DNA of 64,000 bases from Ascidia mentula (taxonomy: Eukaryota; Chordata; Ascidiacea; Phlebobranchia; Ascidiidae). The stretch lies in contig OX387198.1 in the NCBI GenBank assembly GCA_947561715.1, positions 15,252,001 to 15,316,000 on the forward strand. The letters are read 5' to 3'. The notes under the pieces are model-generated. The model was not told where the DNA came from and searched no databases. It saw nothing but the letters and a program-made list of their open reading frames with translations. The translations under genes and the position numbers were made by a program. Below, in pieces: positions 1 to 12,670 of the stretch (position 1 is the first letter of the stretch; each line of letters opens with the position of its first letter).

Positions 1-164
1 AACTTTATTACCTACGTTTCGCCTGCTATTTTATCTGGGCTTCCCTGGGGTAACAATTGTGCCAGAATATTAAATTACACCATGCATGGCAGCAACATAA
101 CATTTGACACAGTTATATGCAAACAAATAAACATTAAACGAAATTTGATGCATATTTTTAATAC

Positions 165-1764
165 CTTACTATCCTTGTAGTCCCCACACTTTCGCAAAGC
201 GTCGATCAAATACTGAGCTTCTTCCTAAAAAAGCATCTTGCGGTTTATTATGTGAATAATGTTCGTTTAATATACAGCAATTATATAGCTATAAGTTGAT
301 ACGCTTTCTGCCAAAAATATATATGTCGCTAACAATTCAGGCCACCTAAATAACTTTATGACGTAATTTCAGGATTCTAAAGGTCACAACGTCGACTTTG
401 AAAGTCAATTTCTTCAAAAACATGACTTTAATCTAAATTTGTTTTTTTTTTGTGAATATTACACTTATTCTTGTTGCGTATGTATATATTTATAGGCCAC
501 TTGTCACAATTTGTCCTATAGGGTCAGCAGAATTAACCTTCGACAGTGGGATCAATTTATTTTCATTTACCGCAATTGGACCTTCCAAAGTAGCTTTCCC
601 AAACCCAAATTTCCGCAACGATTTCAGAGCAAACTTTCTTTGTTCCTTCCAAGCTTCGCTGTAATTTGTCATGGAAATACCTGATAGAAAATACCATGTC
701 ACAAAAACTCTATTTCGATACATTCAATGTTGCTGATGTAATAATTGGTTTATGCTAATGGATTGTTTTTAAAATGAATGGATATCCACAAAATATATGT
801 GTAATTATGTCATTTTTGATTTACTGTCGTACTTTTTTATGTTCAGGATGAGGTATGTGTGTCAAGGTGCTCAAAACCGATATGTTCCAATTACATAGGG
901 CAAGAAAGCCAAAATATTACAATAGCACGTTAACTGTATAAAACTGTATTAGGTTTATTTTATTCTGAAAACTTCTTGCTTGGTCTTTATGGAACGTAAT
1001 ACACCCTGATACAATGTCTTAGTTGAACAATTTATAAGATCCTACAGGTTTTATATAATCCCATAGGTTTTCCATACGATTCTTACGTTATATTTTCCAG
1101 TGACATAAAAATCTTACCATCTTTGCACCAAATGACGTCATGGAGGTAAGACCAGGGTCTGGCCGAGTACACGTCACCCTGCTTTGACAGGGCTTCATTA
1201 ATAACTTCAAGACCGCTCAGAACAAGAACGTATTGCGTCCCGACGCGAACTGACATTACGTCACCATACTTTTGGGAGTATTCCTGCGGAAGGAAATGAA
1301 TAAGTAATTTCCGAATTACGACGAAATGAAATTTCGGATACTATATGTTATAACAAACGGCGATTTACAATTAACCACACAAAACATTTTCTTTCCATTT
1401 ATATAGTTATGAGCGAAGCATATATTCACACAATAAAGCTCGCATGTAAATATCCTATGAAAACACTGCGAGTTATTGTAAAGGAGTTCGCAATAAAGAA
1501 AAACAAAACTAAGTTTCCTGTTTTTCCTGAAAGCTTTTCAAGTTTTCCTTAAAAATCATACTTATTGTGTTTGCTTACCGCCATTTTCATATCGGGTCTT
1601 TTCCCTAGAAACGGGGTAACACCAAATATTGGCAACCCGTCTGGCCCTGGGGGTAAATTCTTTGTGCGCTTCGGCGTGGCTGAATACAACAGCACTGACA
1701 AAAACACAATTACCATGGACAACATGGTAGTTACATCTATTGCAAGAAGACTATCGAAATCCAT
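165..1764 (-). CDS. Cytochrome P450, CYP2-like (5' exons only)
   Basis: Coding exons on the minus strand are 1764-1579, 1283-1118, 680-571 and 224-165. All have GT-AG borders and compatible phases. The start ATG at 1764 is followed by an acidic N-terminus, a membrane anchor (about residues 12-28) and the proline-rich hinge LPPGPDGLPIFG typical of microsomal P450s. Exon 2 holds the KYGDVMSVRVG strand and GDVYSARP. Exon 3 holds the helix-C region EAWKEQRKFALKSLRKFGFG. Exon 4 gives EEAQYLIDALRK. These match family-2 clan enzymes, which are ER-anchored heme monooxygenases. The heme-binding cysteine, I-helix and K-helix exons are not in the window, so the gene is partial here and substrate cannot be guessed. 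Upstream of the ATG there is an in-frame extension to 1857, but it lacks a sensible leader, so 1764 is preferred. Confidence 0.85.
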
Positions 1765-4700
1765 TCTCGTGCAGCAATAATTAACAAACTGTGTTGAAAC
1801 AAAATCTGAAATGCAAAAGTTGAAAGTTAAAATCATTTTATCTTGGCCATACAACAATTTTTGTCAACTTTTACTGCGGCGTTTCGCCTGTCGCAAAACA
1901 ATAACATTTTCGACAAACAAGGTCTAATTTAGTGTGAAGCCTCTCTCAAATGCTACGATACACATTTGCAAACGCCCCGGGGTTGTATTTAGCGTCAAAC
2001 TAACGATTATAAATCTGCAATTGCATCACCATTTCCTAAACTCCACTTCAACCTCCTCCGCGTCAACCAACGTCAACAGCTTTGTGTTATTCAGTATAGG
2101 CAGGATGAGGTGCACCTTACCGGCTCTCAATGCATAAGTCACTTCTCTTGCGTTGTCAACTACCTTCCTCTGGTTGCTGGTCACCACATTGAAAGGTGCG
2201 ATCAATGGAGCGACAAATTACCCCCTTGATTGTGTTACTGTGATCACAGTTCTTGCCTAGGGCATGTGTATATAACTCGTTCTCGGGGCACTCGAAATTT
2301 CAATTTCGTTATCTGCGGACACTTATGTATTAATTGAAAGCAAAACTTTTTTACAATTCAGCAATATCCGAATGCTATTTCATGCTAAAAAAATTCCCCA
2401 AGGCAAGTTTCTGTTTCTACAGCAAAACGTTCAGTGAAAGATGCGTTTCTTTGGAAACAATGACGATTTAATTTTCAATTGTCCTAACAAGTCGTGACCA
2501 AAATCAAAAAAGGAGAAACGGCGAAACAAGTGTGAGACATTTCGTGACGCATGGTTGTCGCGCCAAATCGTGACACGTGATATAAGCTATCTCCAGTTCA
2601 TTTGGCCAAAATGTGCAATTCTCTTTGCCAAAATTTATCGCAAAATTTCCTTTTAAGTGCTGAACATTATGTTGTTATTGCGTGCAACCAGCATGACGTT
2701 TCGGCACGGTACAAATTTCCCAACCTATCTTCACCTCTCAAACATGCATTTTAAAGATAGATTTATGACCAGCAACGTTGTTATTTGAGAAAAGATGTTA
2801 ACTTCTTCTTGTCTAGGTTGTCGTCTTAAGTTTTGCCCAGGTGTCAAATGACCGCTAGACCGGACCACGAAGCGCTTCTGACGTTTAATTGTCGACAACT
2901 TCCTATGCCCTGTGAAACATTTGCAGCGTAAATGAAGAATGCACGAGGCAGTCTCTGATATGTCGACTTTTAAAGTAATTTCCAACAACGCAGAATAAAT
3001 ATTATGCTTGTATTTTTACCGTAAACCATGTTACAAATCAGTCAAAAATATGCAGCTGGCCTATTTTTGGTATATAACGCCAAGCAAATATGCCATTTAG
3101 AGACATTTAATTATACATAATCAACCCTAAAATATGTTTGGGTAAATCTGTTACGTCGCGTTGAGTCATGGAAACATATGCGGTGTCTGCAGTGTAGACA
3201 GTGATGACAAGCAGAAAAACGAAAACGTCAAGTCACGATTTTACGGTACGAGACACATATACAAGCCACGTTAAAACTAATGACGACCACGGTTTAAAAG
3301 TTGGCAAATACTTATTAGAAACCACTGCTCTATGAGAAATACGAAGAAAACAAGATATTACCAAATAATTTTACACGAACTTGAAATAAAATGCGTCAGG
3401 AAGAATGAAAAGTGTGACGGTAGACTTTATATTTATTCCAGGAAACTAACGGTCAAGGGTCGAAACACCTTTATAAAAAATCAATAAACGATTATTTGCT
3501 AAAAGTGGATGTCCAATTCAAACCACTAACAACACAACGAAACTGCATCAATTAAAACGTGGGTTTAAAAACACACATTTTTTTGATTGTTTTTTTTTTG
3601 TGTTTGCACAGATTTAACACAAACACTGCATTGTTGATCAAAATACTGGAATTGTATAAACTTTTTTTAGTTTCAGTCAAGGCACCTGTTGATGTCCTGG
3701 TTTTAGGGTAGTATTTGCAAGTACATCAATGCAACTTGTAAAAATGCTAGATTTGTTTGTAAAAAAACTTACATTGACTATTTTCGATCCGTGTATAGTC
3801 GTAACTTTCTCCAAATAAGGAGATTCCAGGACCAGGAAAACTCGGATTATTTTGCAATAACCTGGTTTGGTCCTAGAATCACTTTTTTACGAAATTTTTT
3901 GCGTAACGAACCCGTGACAAATTGTAGTTCTAGTGAAAGATCTAATTTATACGTTTATAAATATTTCTCCTAATAAAATACAATATGCAACGTCGAGGTG
4001 GGATGCGAGTCGCCCCCCTACTAAATACACCGCAAATAAAAATGATAAGAATTTCTGCCTTAAAATTTTAACCATATGCGGTACAATAGAATAAAAAATG
4101 CACACTAAAACACACACGAACTGATCTCCTGAACAAAGGTACAAAGGTCAACGATAACAGTAGCAAATACACTAACACGACAAGACAAAAGCACACCAAT
4201 TACAAAGCACAAATAATAAAAAACAGAGCCATCACAACAACGTCATGCGAATAATTGTATAATTATCTGCCCAATTAATCTTGGCTCGTTATCTATAAGC
4301 GGCCACTGCTCGTAAATATCCTTGCTTGCGCTTGTGGATTTTCCAAACTTTTTTTTAATTGATTTTATAAGCATTCATCAAACCCATTAGCATAAAGTGT
4401 AATCTGTTATTTGTCGCTATTTAAGATTGCTTTGGTGAAAGAATAAACTATGTTATGTTATGTTAATATGCTGTAGGTGCTGGGTCTATGCATATTACAG
4501 CGTGCAAAAAAAGTTTTTTTTTTCTTTTTCATTCATTGGGCGACACGAACACCGTGATCAAACGCAATGCGAATGTGACAGCGGGAATATGTACAAAAAA
4601 GTTGTAGCGCCTATGGATTCATGGCGGCCATGTGAGTCTACACATTGCATAATGAACACGTAGCGCGGATTGAACAGAGCTATCATTAGCACTTTGTCGC

Positions 4701-4787
4701 CACCTAGTGGTTACTAATACCACCACCTAGCGGCTAAATGTACCACTGTAATTAATCAAAAAGTATAGTCCATATCAAAAAAAGAAG

Positions 4788-5180
4788 TTTATATTAAACT
4801 TGAATTATTACAACCAACTAAAAAAATTTAAAGATGTGTTCAAAACTGTGGCCCGTAAAACTTTCTACGACTGTGGGGCGTTTCAGTTCAGAACTAAGAA
4901 GTGTATATTTTTTTCTTTTCATAATTTGTATCTGCTTTACGAGAAGCGGCTAATACAAATTGACAATTCTATCATGTGGGAACTTATACAGGAAACTTTG
5001 TTGTTCATCCATTTAACAAACATGTTATATATCAGGGTCGGATTCAGGGCGTTGAAACTTGTATTGATTTCAAATAAAGTAAGTATGCACTCTAGTTGAT
5101 TCGATTCAGCTTAAACATTTGCAAACTAAGTTGACACAAAACAAATATAAAGCAAGAAGTAGTTATTTCGGGGGCTTCTA
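4788..5180 (+). repeat. Dispersed repeat, copy 1
   Basis: This stretch aligns over roughly 390 bp with 12248-12670 in the same orientation, with small indels and scattered substitutions. Shared landmarks are TTGAATTATTACAACCAACT, TGTGGGGCGTTTCAGTTCAG and AGTTGATTCGAT. Its 3' portion (ACAAAACAAATA...GCAAG...GCTTC) recurs at 13896-14005, and the last part also at 13296-13360. No coding capacity or terminal repeats were seen, so the class is unknown. Confidence 0.75.
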
Positions 5181-5243
5181 ATTGGCTATATATGCTGGCT
5201 ACAACAACAAAAAACTCAAAATTCGTAATAAATGACCGGTAGT

Positions 5244-5600
5244 TCAGTTGTAGTATGAATGACTCGGAACATATGGACGTAAAGGAAAGAGACCTTGCCT
5301 GCACGTACGACGGACATGGATCGGGACATGCAACTTCGTACCGACTGGGATGGTCATTGCCGGAAATACACCGTTGTGTTTGTTCGGGGTGGCTGACACG
5401 ACAGGGATAGGTGGGTGTGCATTCACTGACGTGCCATGGCCACAAAAAACGGGGCTGTCTCCAGTAATTCTTTCACACTTCGGCCTGGGGTAATTCAACT
5501 TGTTAATTTGTCTTCTTTCTCTACTTAGAGCTTTCTGGTTTTTTATCAGCTTATACTGCATTGCTATTCGGGTCAACTGAAGTTCGACACAAGCGGCCAT
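5244..5600 (-). CDS. Hypothetical 118-aa open frame
   Basis: Open frame of 118 codons starting with an ATG in a good context (GAGATGGCCGC). The N-terminal 45 residues are charged and helix-like (QYKLIKNQKALSRERRQINK); the rest is proline/histidine-rich. I recognise no family. No splice partner, promoter or conserved motif supports it. It may be a first exon that ends early, or a chance frame. Confidence 0.2.
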   Translation of the reverse strand: MAACVELQLTRIAMQYKLIKNQKALSRERRQINKLNYPRPKCERITGDSPVFCGHGTSVNAHPPIPVVSATPNKHNGVFPAMTIPVGTKLHVPIHVRRTCRQGLFPLRPYVPSHSYYN

Positions 5601-6117
5601 CTCTGACGAGTAGTCGAGGAGGTATTTGAAACAGAGCTATGTACGCGAAGATCGACTCGATATACTTAGTCTTTCATTGCCTGATTGACTTCTTCGCGTT
5701 GGCAAACCACTTCCCCTCACAAAAAGCGAGTTCGCGTGTTGCGCGTTTTGCGCGTTGATAATCCATTCGTGCCAGAGCCATTTCTTGGCTGCTTATTACA
5801 GCAAGCGGCGCAAAGGAAACGGATCAACTCTATTCTGATGATGAACACAGTCGACAGTGGGAAAATAGAAGATGTAGCGTAATGTCACAAGGACTGAAAT
5901 TGGTTTTGACCGCAAGGTACCGTGATGATTACTATAAGTTGTGTTGTGACACTGGGTTTGCGTCAGGGTGCAAGGTCCTGCAGTTTTTACATAAACAGGC
6001 GTAGAAATAGAGATCAGCAAAATACAAAAAAAATCGAAGCACACTGGTCCTTATTACCAACCTACTGTGGGACTGCAGTGTCACAAAGTCGGACTTTTCC
6101 AATAATCTAACAAGATA

Positions 6118-6308
6118 ATCGGAATTGCTCTTCTGGCACTTAGTTTCTAAAGTGTTTATTGGAAACCAACGTTTCGTCTGCCATCCGGCGAGACTTCTTC
6201 AGGGTGTTGTTGTTGACATAACCCAGAAGAAGTCTCGCCGGATGGCAGACGAAACGTTGGTTTCCAACAAACACTTTAGAAACTAAGTGCCAGAAGAGCA
6301 ATTCCGAT
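6118..6308. mobile_element. Foldback / MITE-like inverted repeat
   Basis: Two 87-bp arms (6118-6204 and 6222-6308) are reverse complements with only about two mismatches, separated by 17 bp. Arm landmarks are GGAATTGCTCTTCTGGCACT and CCAACGTTTCGTCTGCCATC. No clear target-site duplication could be assigned. Such a long near-perfect hairpin fits a recently inserted non-autonomous foldback element. Confidence 0.8.
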
Positions 6309-7489
6309 CAATTAGTATGCCTGGCAACAAAAATAGCAGTAAATCTAACAAGTTATATGGCACAATAAACAATTCAGCCCTACCGCATAAACGTATGCGT
6401 TAGATAAATTAAACATTTGACTGTTAGGTTTTGCCAAAATTGTCCTGAAACAAACAGAAAGCAAAGATTAGGTGTCAACTTCTATTTGTAGCCGGAGCGA
6501 AAATACAATTTTTAGGGTGTTAAAAGACATCCTGTTATAACTTAACTTAATTGCATTGAGGAGGCAACTATGCTTATGAAAGTGCATTTCACGCCCCTTT
6601 TTCTTTTCTCTGATGGGTTTCAAACCAAATAAGGGGCAGTTTCCAATGAGGATTATCACAACGGGGATTCCCCTTAGCAATACCTGTCCTCGGAGCCGTT
6701 GCGTTGCAAGACCATAGGCAGGCGTACGCCCAAAAAATAAAGGGGAATAGGAAAAAAAATGTGTGTTTTTGTGTTTCCTAATCTACTTCAAATACCCTCC
6801 TTGCAGCTTACTTGGGAAAATGTTTACTTGATCACTATCTTAATTTTCTGCCTTTTACAAGGTACAACAAACAGTTAACGAATATTGCTTTTATTGCTCT
6901 AGCTAGAATATAGATTCTAGAAAAAGGGGTCACCAAACAATAAGCCCCGCACCAGATTCGGCTCGCTGGATGTCCAACTCCAACAAAAAAGTTGTTTATA
7001 CCGTACTGTTAAAAACATTTTCGAATTTTTGTTTTGTGTACGTCACAACATTGGGGTAATTTTTTATCTTGTTCAAGTGCTTTCTAACTCGCAATTACGA
7101 ATGGTTGCTTTTGATCCCCTGTTTAAGGAAACCAGTTTGGTATAAAAAACAAGCTTGTCTGTAAGAGATAAACAAATTGCTTGCTGACAACTATAATTCT
7201 AGATTCTTGAACATAAAAGTAAATTTTGGTAATTGTTTGTTGTACCTTGCAAAATATGGTAAATTTGTGTGATTGTTTCTGGGTCCAGCGGCGTTATAGG
7301 TGAAGACAAGACTCTTGAAGAGCTTGCTTGATCTACCAAAAAAACAGAAAATGCCCCGCATTGCAAAACGATCATTATCCGACGTAGTCTTGCCGAGCAA
7401 AGAAAATGTTTACCTAATTGTTCCTGTGGTCGAAAGTTGTATTTGCCCCAGACTATTTCAGCATTGATGAAAATCGTTGAAACGAAGCA

Positions 7490-10400
7490 ATGGAATCTAA
7501 CGTTTGGGAAGAGGTAAAGTGTGATGATGTTGTTTTGTGAATTTCATTTTCAGCAGTAACTTTTGGTGGTAGATTAACTATCCGGAAAATCTTGCTGACT
7601 GTACAAACGATGAGCTGCGAGATTTAGTCATTGCATCAAAAAGGAAGATAAATGCTGTTAGTGAAAACCTTGCACAATCACAAGGAAAAGTAAATGATTT
7701 AACAAATAGGCTTGATCAAAAAGTCAGAGAAAGCAATACATTGTGGCAAGAGTTACATGAGAAATATATCTCAGCGCTTCTGGAATTAAAGGTATGAGGT
7801 GTATTTATTTTTTTGACAAAAAAATTTAGGCTATCTTATCCCATGCATTGAATGATCTTTTTAGACCCTCAAAAGAAAATCAAGCAATGAAAGTGAAACA
7901 GGTGTGTAGTATTGTGTAAAAGCTGCACATCTTATTTTATAGTGATGTAAAAGTTACTTTAAATGATTTTTTAATTCAGTTCCAAAACTGCCTCGAATTG
8001 CTGAGCCTGAATCAAGCAATACAGAGGTAGACAAATACAATTATAGTTCCTTAAAATTTGATCGTGTTAGATCGTATTTAACCAAAAATCAATTTACAAT
8101 TTAAAGCTAGTAGATTTGTATGGGTGTTTTATTTTTGATAAAGTAAACACGATTCAAATTATTGCTTATTAAAATAACACCTGTTAAGTTTTTACTTTTG
8201 TTTAATACCAAATTTTTTGCAGAAATATGTCATTAACCAACCACAGCAAGTGACAATAGGTGATGTTTATAATGCAAACCAACAACAACATGTTGCAGAC
8301 CACTCATCTGAAGGTAATGTTTTTCAAAAGAAAATTCCAAAAATTTTGCTTTATGTTTTGATTGGTTATATGTCTCTTTTAGTTTCCAAATTCAAGGAAA
8401 AATCAATTTCATTAGCTAAAGAGATTGCTGGAGAAATTCAGTTGCCTATTGAATTGCACAAAGCTGTAAAAGCAGTGTCTTTACAAATATCACGGGATAT
8501 AAGAAAAGCTTCTTCTGTACAAACTGATGGCAGACATTATATCAGGCAAAGTGATCTGAAAAAGATGGTTTGTTGTCCAGCCGGAAACATACAAATTGAT
8601 CAGATTTTTCAGTGTGCGTATGAGAATGCAACAGAAGAAAGTAAAAGGAGATGCACCACACTTGAAGCAAAAAAAAGCTTTATTGCCAAGCATGGCAATA
8701 GTGTGTTGGTTATAGGGCAAGCAGGCATTGGCAAAACAACCCTTACAAAAATTGTTGCCCAGATGGCTGTAGATAAACAGATTTTTTCAGAAATGGAGCT
8801 TGTCTTATATGTTCGCTTGAGCAAAGTAGATTTTGAAACAAATGGTAATTTAATTCAGTTGATAACCACAAAAGGTTTGTTGGACAGTACTGCCTTGACA
8901 ACAGAGGAAATTCTGGCTTTAATTAAAGATAACTCCAAAGTTTTGGTTATCTTTGATGGCGTGGATGAGGCAAAAGTAGATGATTTGTCTGAAGTTGCAC
9001 CTACTTGTTCACATGATGATGTTACAAAGCCCAGTATACTTGTAAGAAACCTTATGTCTGGCGATTTGTTGCCCAATGCTAAAATACTTTGGACATGTCG
9101 ACCGAGACAAGCTTATGAATTGCATGAATCTCACCGCCCTCACACCATTCTACAGATTTTAGGACTGGCTAGGGATGCACAGGAAGATTTAGGAAATCAA
9201 ATATGCCAAGAAAACTGGCCCCGAATAAAGAAGCATCTCTTATGTCATCCTGACATTTTTTCTTCATGCTATGTTCCAGCCATATGTATCATAACAATGG
9301 CAGCACTAAACCTTGGGTTACAGGATGAGCTAGTCACCGAGTCATCACTTCAAAGCATTACAGAAGTGTTGGTATATGCTCTAGCATGTTATACCAGATC
9401 GGACCATATGAGAGGAAAAGTCTGCGATCTTTTGAAAGTAGCAAAACTGGCATGGAATGGGTTCATCAACAAAAATTACGTTTTCACTGAAGCAGATTTT
9501 CTTGAAGCAAATTTGGATGAAGAAGCTTTCCAGGCATTTCTTATTACTTATGTTGATCCCACTGTTTGTCTAAAGTTCAAACTTTTGGAGGGCGACAAAT
9601 GCAGCTCTTTTTCGCATCTAATGTGGCAAGAAATCCTTGCAGCAGTGCACTTCATATTTTCTGTGCCAATTGATGAATTCCATAGACATCTAACCAGCAT
9701 GGGTGTCAGTCACTGGGAAGTAGTGTCCAAGTTTGTGTTTGGTCTTTGTAACAGAGGCACAAGACAACAGCTCACACCCCTGATGCCATCGTCGCTGGTA
9801 ACTCTTAACCAGTTGTCTTCCAAAAAAGATACCTTGCAGGCATTCGTTGTTGAATACGGATCAAATATTCAATCTTCAAACACTACAGAGCAATGTGCAA
9901 AGCTGTTACAGGTTTCTGCTTGGCTAAGGGAAGTCAACTGTCCAGAAATTTCTAAGGCTACCATACAGAAACTCCCAGAAGAATTACATCTCAGTGGGAC
10001 ATTTTTTCCCACTGATGCTATGTGCATATCTTATCTACTTGACTTTCCAGATAAAAATTGGAAAATTTACATCAACAATATAGTCTTTGCTGCAGACAGC
10101 TGCAGCATTTTGTTCAATGCAATCAAAAGGAACAAGTGTAAGGTAAAGAGTTTAAATCTACATAGAATGCATAAAAAAGACTCTAATATTCATTTCATTG
10201 CAGACTCCTATGCTCTATCTTGGATTTAATGAACTGGAAAACAGTGTGGTTAATACAATATCTGAATCACTCAATGGAACTGATAAACTTTGGATGGTCA
10301 ACTGTTCTATGACTGCCACAAGTATGCAAGCTTTACAAACTGGAATTCAAGGGCTGGAAAGACAAGTAGGTTTAGATTTTATTTGGCTTGAAAGGAAATA

Positions 10401-11336
10401 TTAACAATAACATTTTAGATGAAGTTCTTGTTTCTCAATAACAATCCAATTGGAGATGCAGGAGCTACAGCCTTGTCTTGTTGTCTGTGGAACTTGCAAG
10501 TTCTGAACTTGAATGGTTGCAATGTCACCACTATTGGTGTGGAATCTTTGTGTGGTGCAATAAAACACCTCACTCACAAAGTAATATCAGTCTGTTATTT
10601 GTTTTTTGTGTTTCGTTGTAAATGATTAGTTGTTGCAGATTCAACTGAACCTTAGAAACAATAATGTTGGCGACAGTGGAGTTGTTGCACTTGCAGATTG
10701 CATATCCTGTATATACTATCTTGATATCAACAACTGCAAAATATCAGGAAGTGGGATTGTCATGTTTGCTACAGCTTTGGACACTCTTGATGAACCTGTG
10801 AGTGCAAAATCAACATATTAAAGGGTGTTTAGAAGTTGTTTGGTTTGTATAGTTACTTCAAATAAGCTTCCTCAGGCTGATATCAAGTTTACTGTGAAAG
10901 TTGCGGTCATGCAGTGTAAATTTAGTCTTGGTTTGGAGGGACACTTTTACATTGTTATATAAATGAATATCTTTAAAATTATTTGCTTTTGAAGTTATTA
11001 TTGCGCTTGTCTGTTAGATGGTTTTTGCACAGAACTGCTAACGTCATGATTTTAGATGGAATTGATTAACATGGGAAACAATGCAATTGGAGACCAGGGA
11101 GTTTATGCCCTGAGCAAATATTTGACCAAGGTGAAAGAGCTTTGGATAAAAGATGGTGGCATCACTGAAACGGGCGTCGAACAAATGACGAAATGCCATA
11201 GTGAACTTCAGGGAAAGGCAAGAAATTGTAAAATATTTGAAATCCTTTTTCATAATTTAATCCTTTTTAACAGAAGCCCAAAGTGTACTTGGGTCAAATA
11301 CCTGGGCTGGATAAACCTTACGTGGATCTTTTCTAA
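7490..11336 (+). CDS. NACHT-LRR (NLR) protein with coiled-coil N-terminus
   Basis: Eleven exons: 7490-7513, 7573-7791, 7865-7901, 7980-8026, 8223-8313, 8383-10142, 10204-10365, 10419-10580, 10639-10797, 11056-11217, 11274-11336; about 961 aa. Residues 9-80 look like a coiled coil with no Death, CARD or Pyrin signature. The NACHT NTPase has Walker A GQAGIGKTTL (about 251-260), Walker B VLVIFDGVDE (about 326-335) and a WTCRPRQ sensor-type motif. A helical region follows. Four exons of 159-162 nt each encode about 54 residues of ribonuclease-inhibitor-type LRRs (LFLNNNPIGDAGATALS). NLRs are cytosolic sensors that oligomerise through NACHT. The intron at 8314-8382 is 69 nt, in frame and open, so it could be retained. 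The last intron uses a GC donor (AAG|GCAAGA). An out-of-frame ATG sits at 7467, but 7490 has the better context. Confidence 0.85.
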
Positions 11337-12247
11337 AGTCGTTGATTGTATATATCATCTTCTTTATGATGTCTGTGGACTTGCATCTGAAATGTATCGT
11401 GTAGTAGCGAATATTCAAACACTGTGTTAGCCTGCTTTAATCTTACCATATTAATACGCATGTGTGTTTACATATTTTTGTGAGTGGTATTTTGAAATTT
11501 GTCATCGCATTTTAGTGAATTTTCTCGTTAGAGACAAAAGTTTTTCTTTTTTACATGTATTTGCATAGCATTGCCCTTTTCATCTCCTACTTCGTGTCGA
11601 TATCAAAGCCCCATTGAGTTTCAAAAGTGGTCTGCCATATGCCTGGTGACGGTTTCGCTTGTTTCCCCAAAACAATTGCTCAAGTTTATGACTGAATGGA
11701 CTGTTTTTGCTCCATGGAAAAAATATTGCAGCGACCCTTAGACGATGTTAGGTTTTGTAAAACTTAATGTGCTATGGGGGTATAACAGCCAAGCAAATAA
11801 AATTGTCACTTAACACTTGAAAATAACATCGCTAAATTGACTTTGTGCAAAAACCATTTTATTACTACTTTATACAATTTATTCAAATTACAATTACAGA
11901 GTTGGTCACTAGATGGGGGTATTAATGACCAGTGGGAAGTGACGGTTATTAGTCACATGGTGGACAAAAAATTAGTCGGGGTGGGTACGAATCACATGTA
12001 ATAAACGTGTTGGTTTCGGGTGGAATTGTCCTGTCTTGACCGTAACAGCAACAATAGACTCGAACAGGCATGTGTAGTGTAACACCTTCTTTTTGGGCCA
12101 ATGCTTTACTACTTACAACAAATAAAAATTTAGCAATGTAGGCTATACATAATTAAAAAGTGATTTTAATAATTAAGCTCACGGTATACCGTATATATTT
12201 TACCGTATACAAAATATATTTTATAATTCGGCCATATTAAACAAAAA

Positions 12248-12670
12248 ATTATATTAAACCTTGAATTATTACAACCAACTGAAAAATTTAAAGATGTGTG
12301 GCCCATAGAACTTATTTCTACGACTGTGGGGCGTTTCAGTTCAGAACTAAGAAGTGTAGATTTTCTTCTTTTTATAATTTGTATCTGTTTTATGGGGAGC
12401 GGCTGATACACATTGACAATTCTATCATGTGGGAACTTATATAGAAAACTTTGTTGTTCAACCATTTAACAAACATGCGTTATATACCAGGGTCGGATTC
12501 AGGATGGTTTTTATTTATTTCGAACTTTTATTTATTTCAAATGATGCACTCTAGTTGATTCGATCAAGACATTTAGAAACAAAGTTGACGCAAAACAAAT
12601 ACAATGCAAGACGTCATCTTTTTGGGAGCTTCAAGCGACTCGTTCTTCGTATTATTAACAAGCGTAGGCG
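12248..12670 (+). repeat. Dispersed repeat, copy 2
   Basis: Direct repeat of 4788-5180, sharing TTGAATTATTACAACCAACT, TTCTATCATGTGGGAACTTA and CAGGGTCGGATTCAGG. It lacks about 10 bases of copy 1 near GATGTGT and extends further right (GGGAGCTTCAAGCGACTC, CAAGCGTAGGC), a part shared with 13896-14005. Confidence 0.75.

Larger units (their letters stand above)
1765..7489. other. Intergenic region, repeat-bearing
   Basis: About 5.7 kb between the divergent P450 and NLR genes. I found no convincing exon. It contains one copy of a dispersed repeat (4788-5180), an 87-bp-arm foldback (6118-6308), a short TATGT microsatellite near 4450-4465, and many homopolymer T runs. Open frames here are short and lack family signatures. 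Confidence 0.6.

Noticed and set aside
1..60. Possible next P450 exon at the left edge
   Set aside because: Minus-strand reading after the CAG near 45 meets stops in all frames before a donor and lacks the expected PFDP-type motif.
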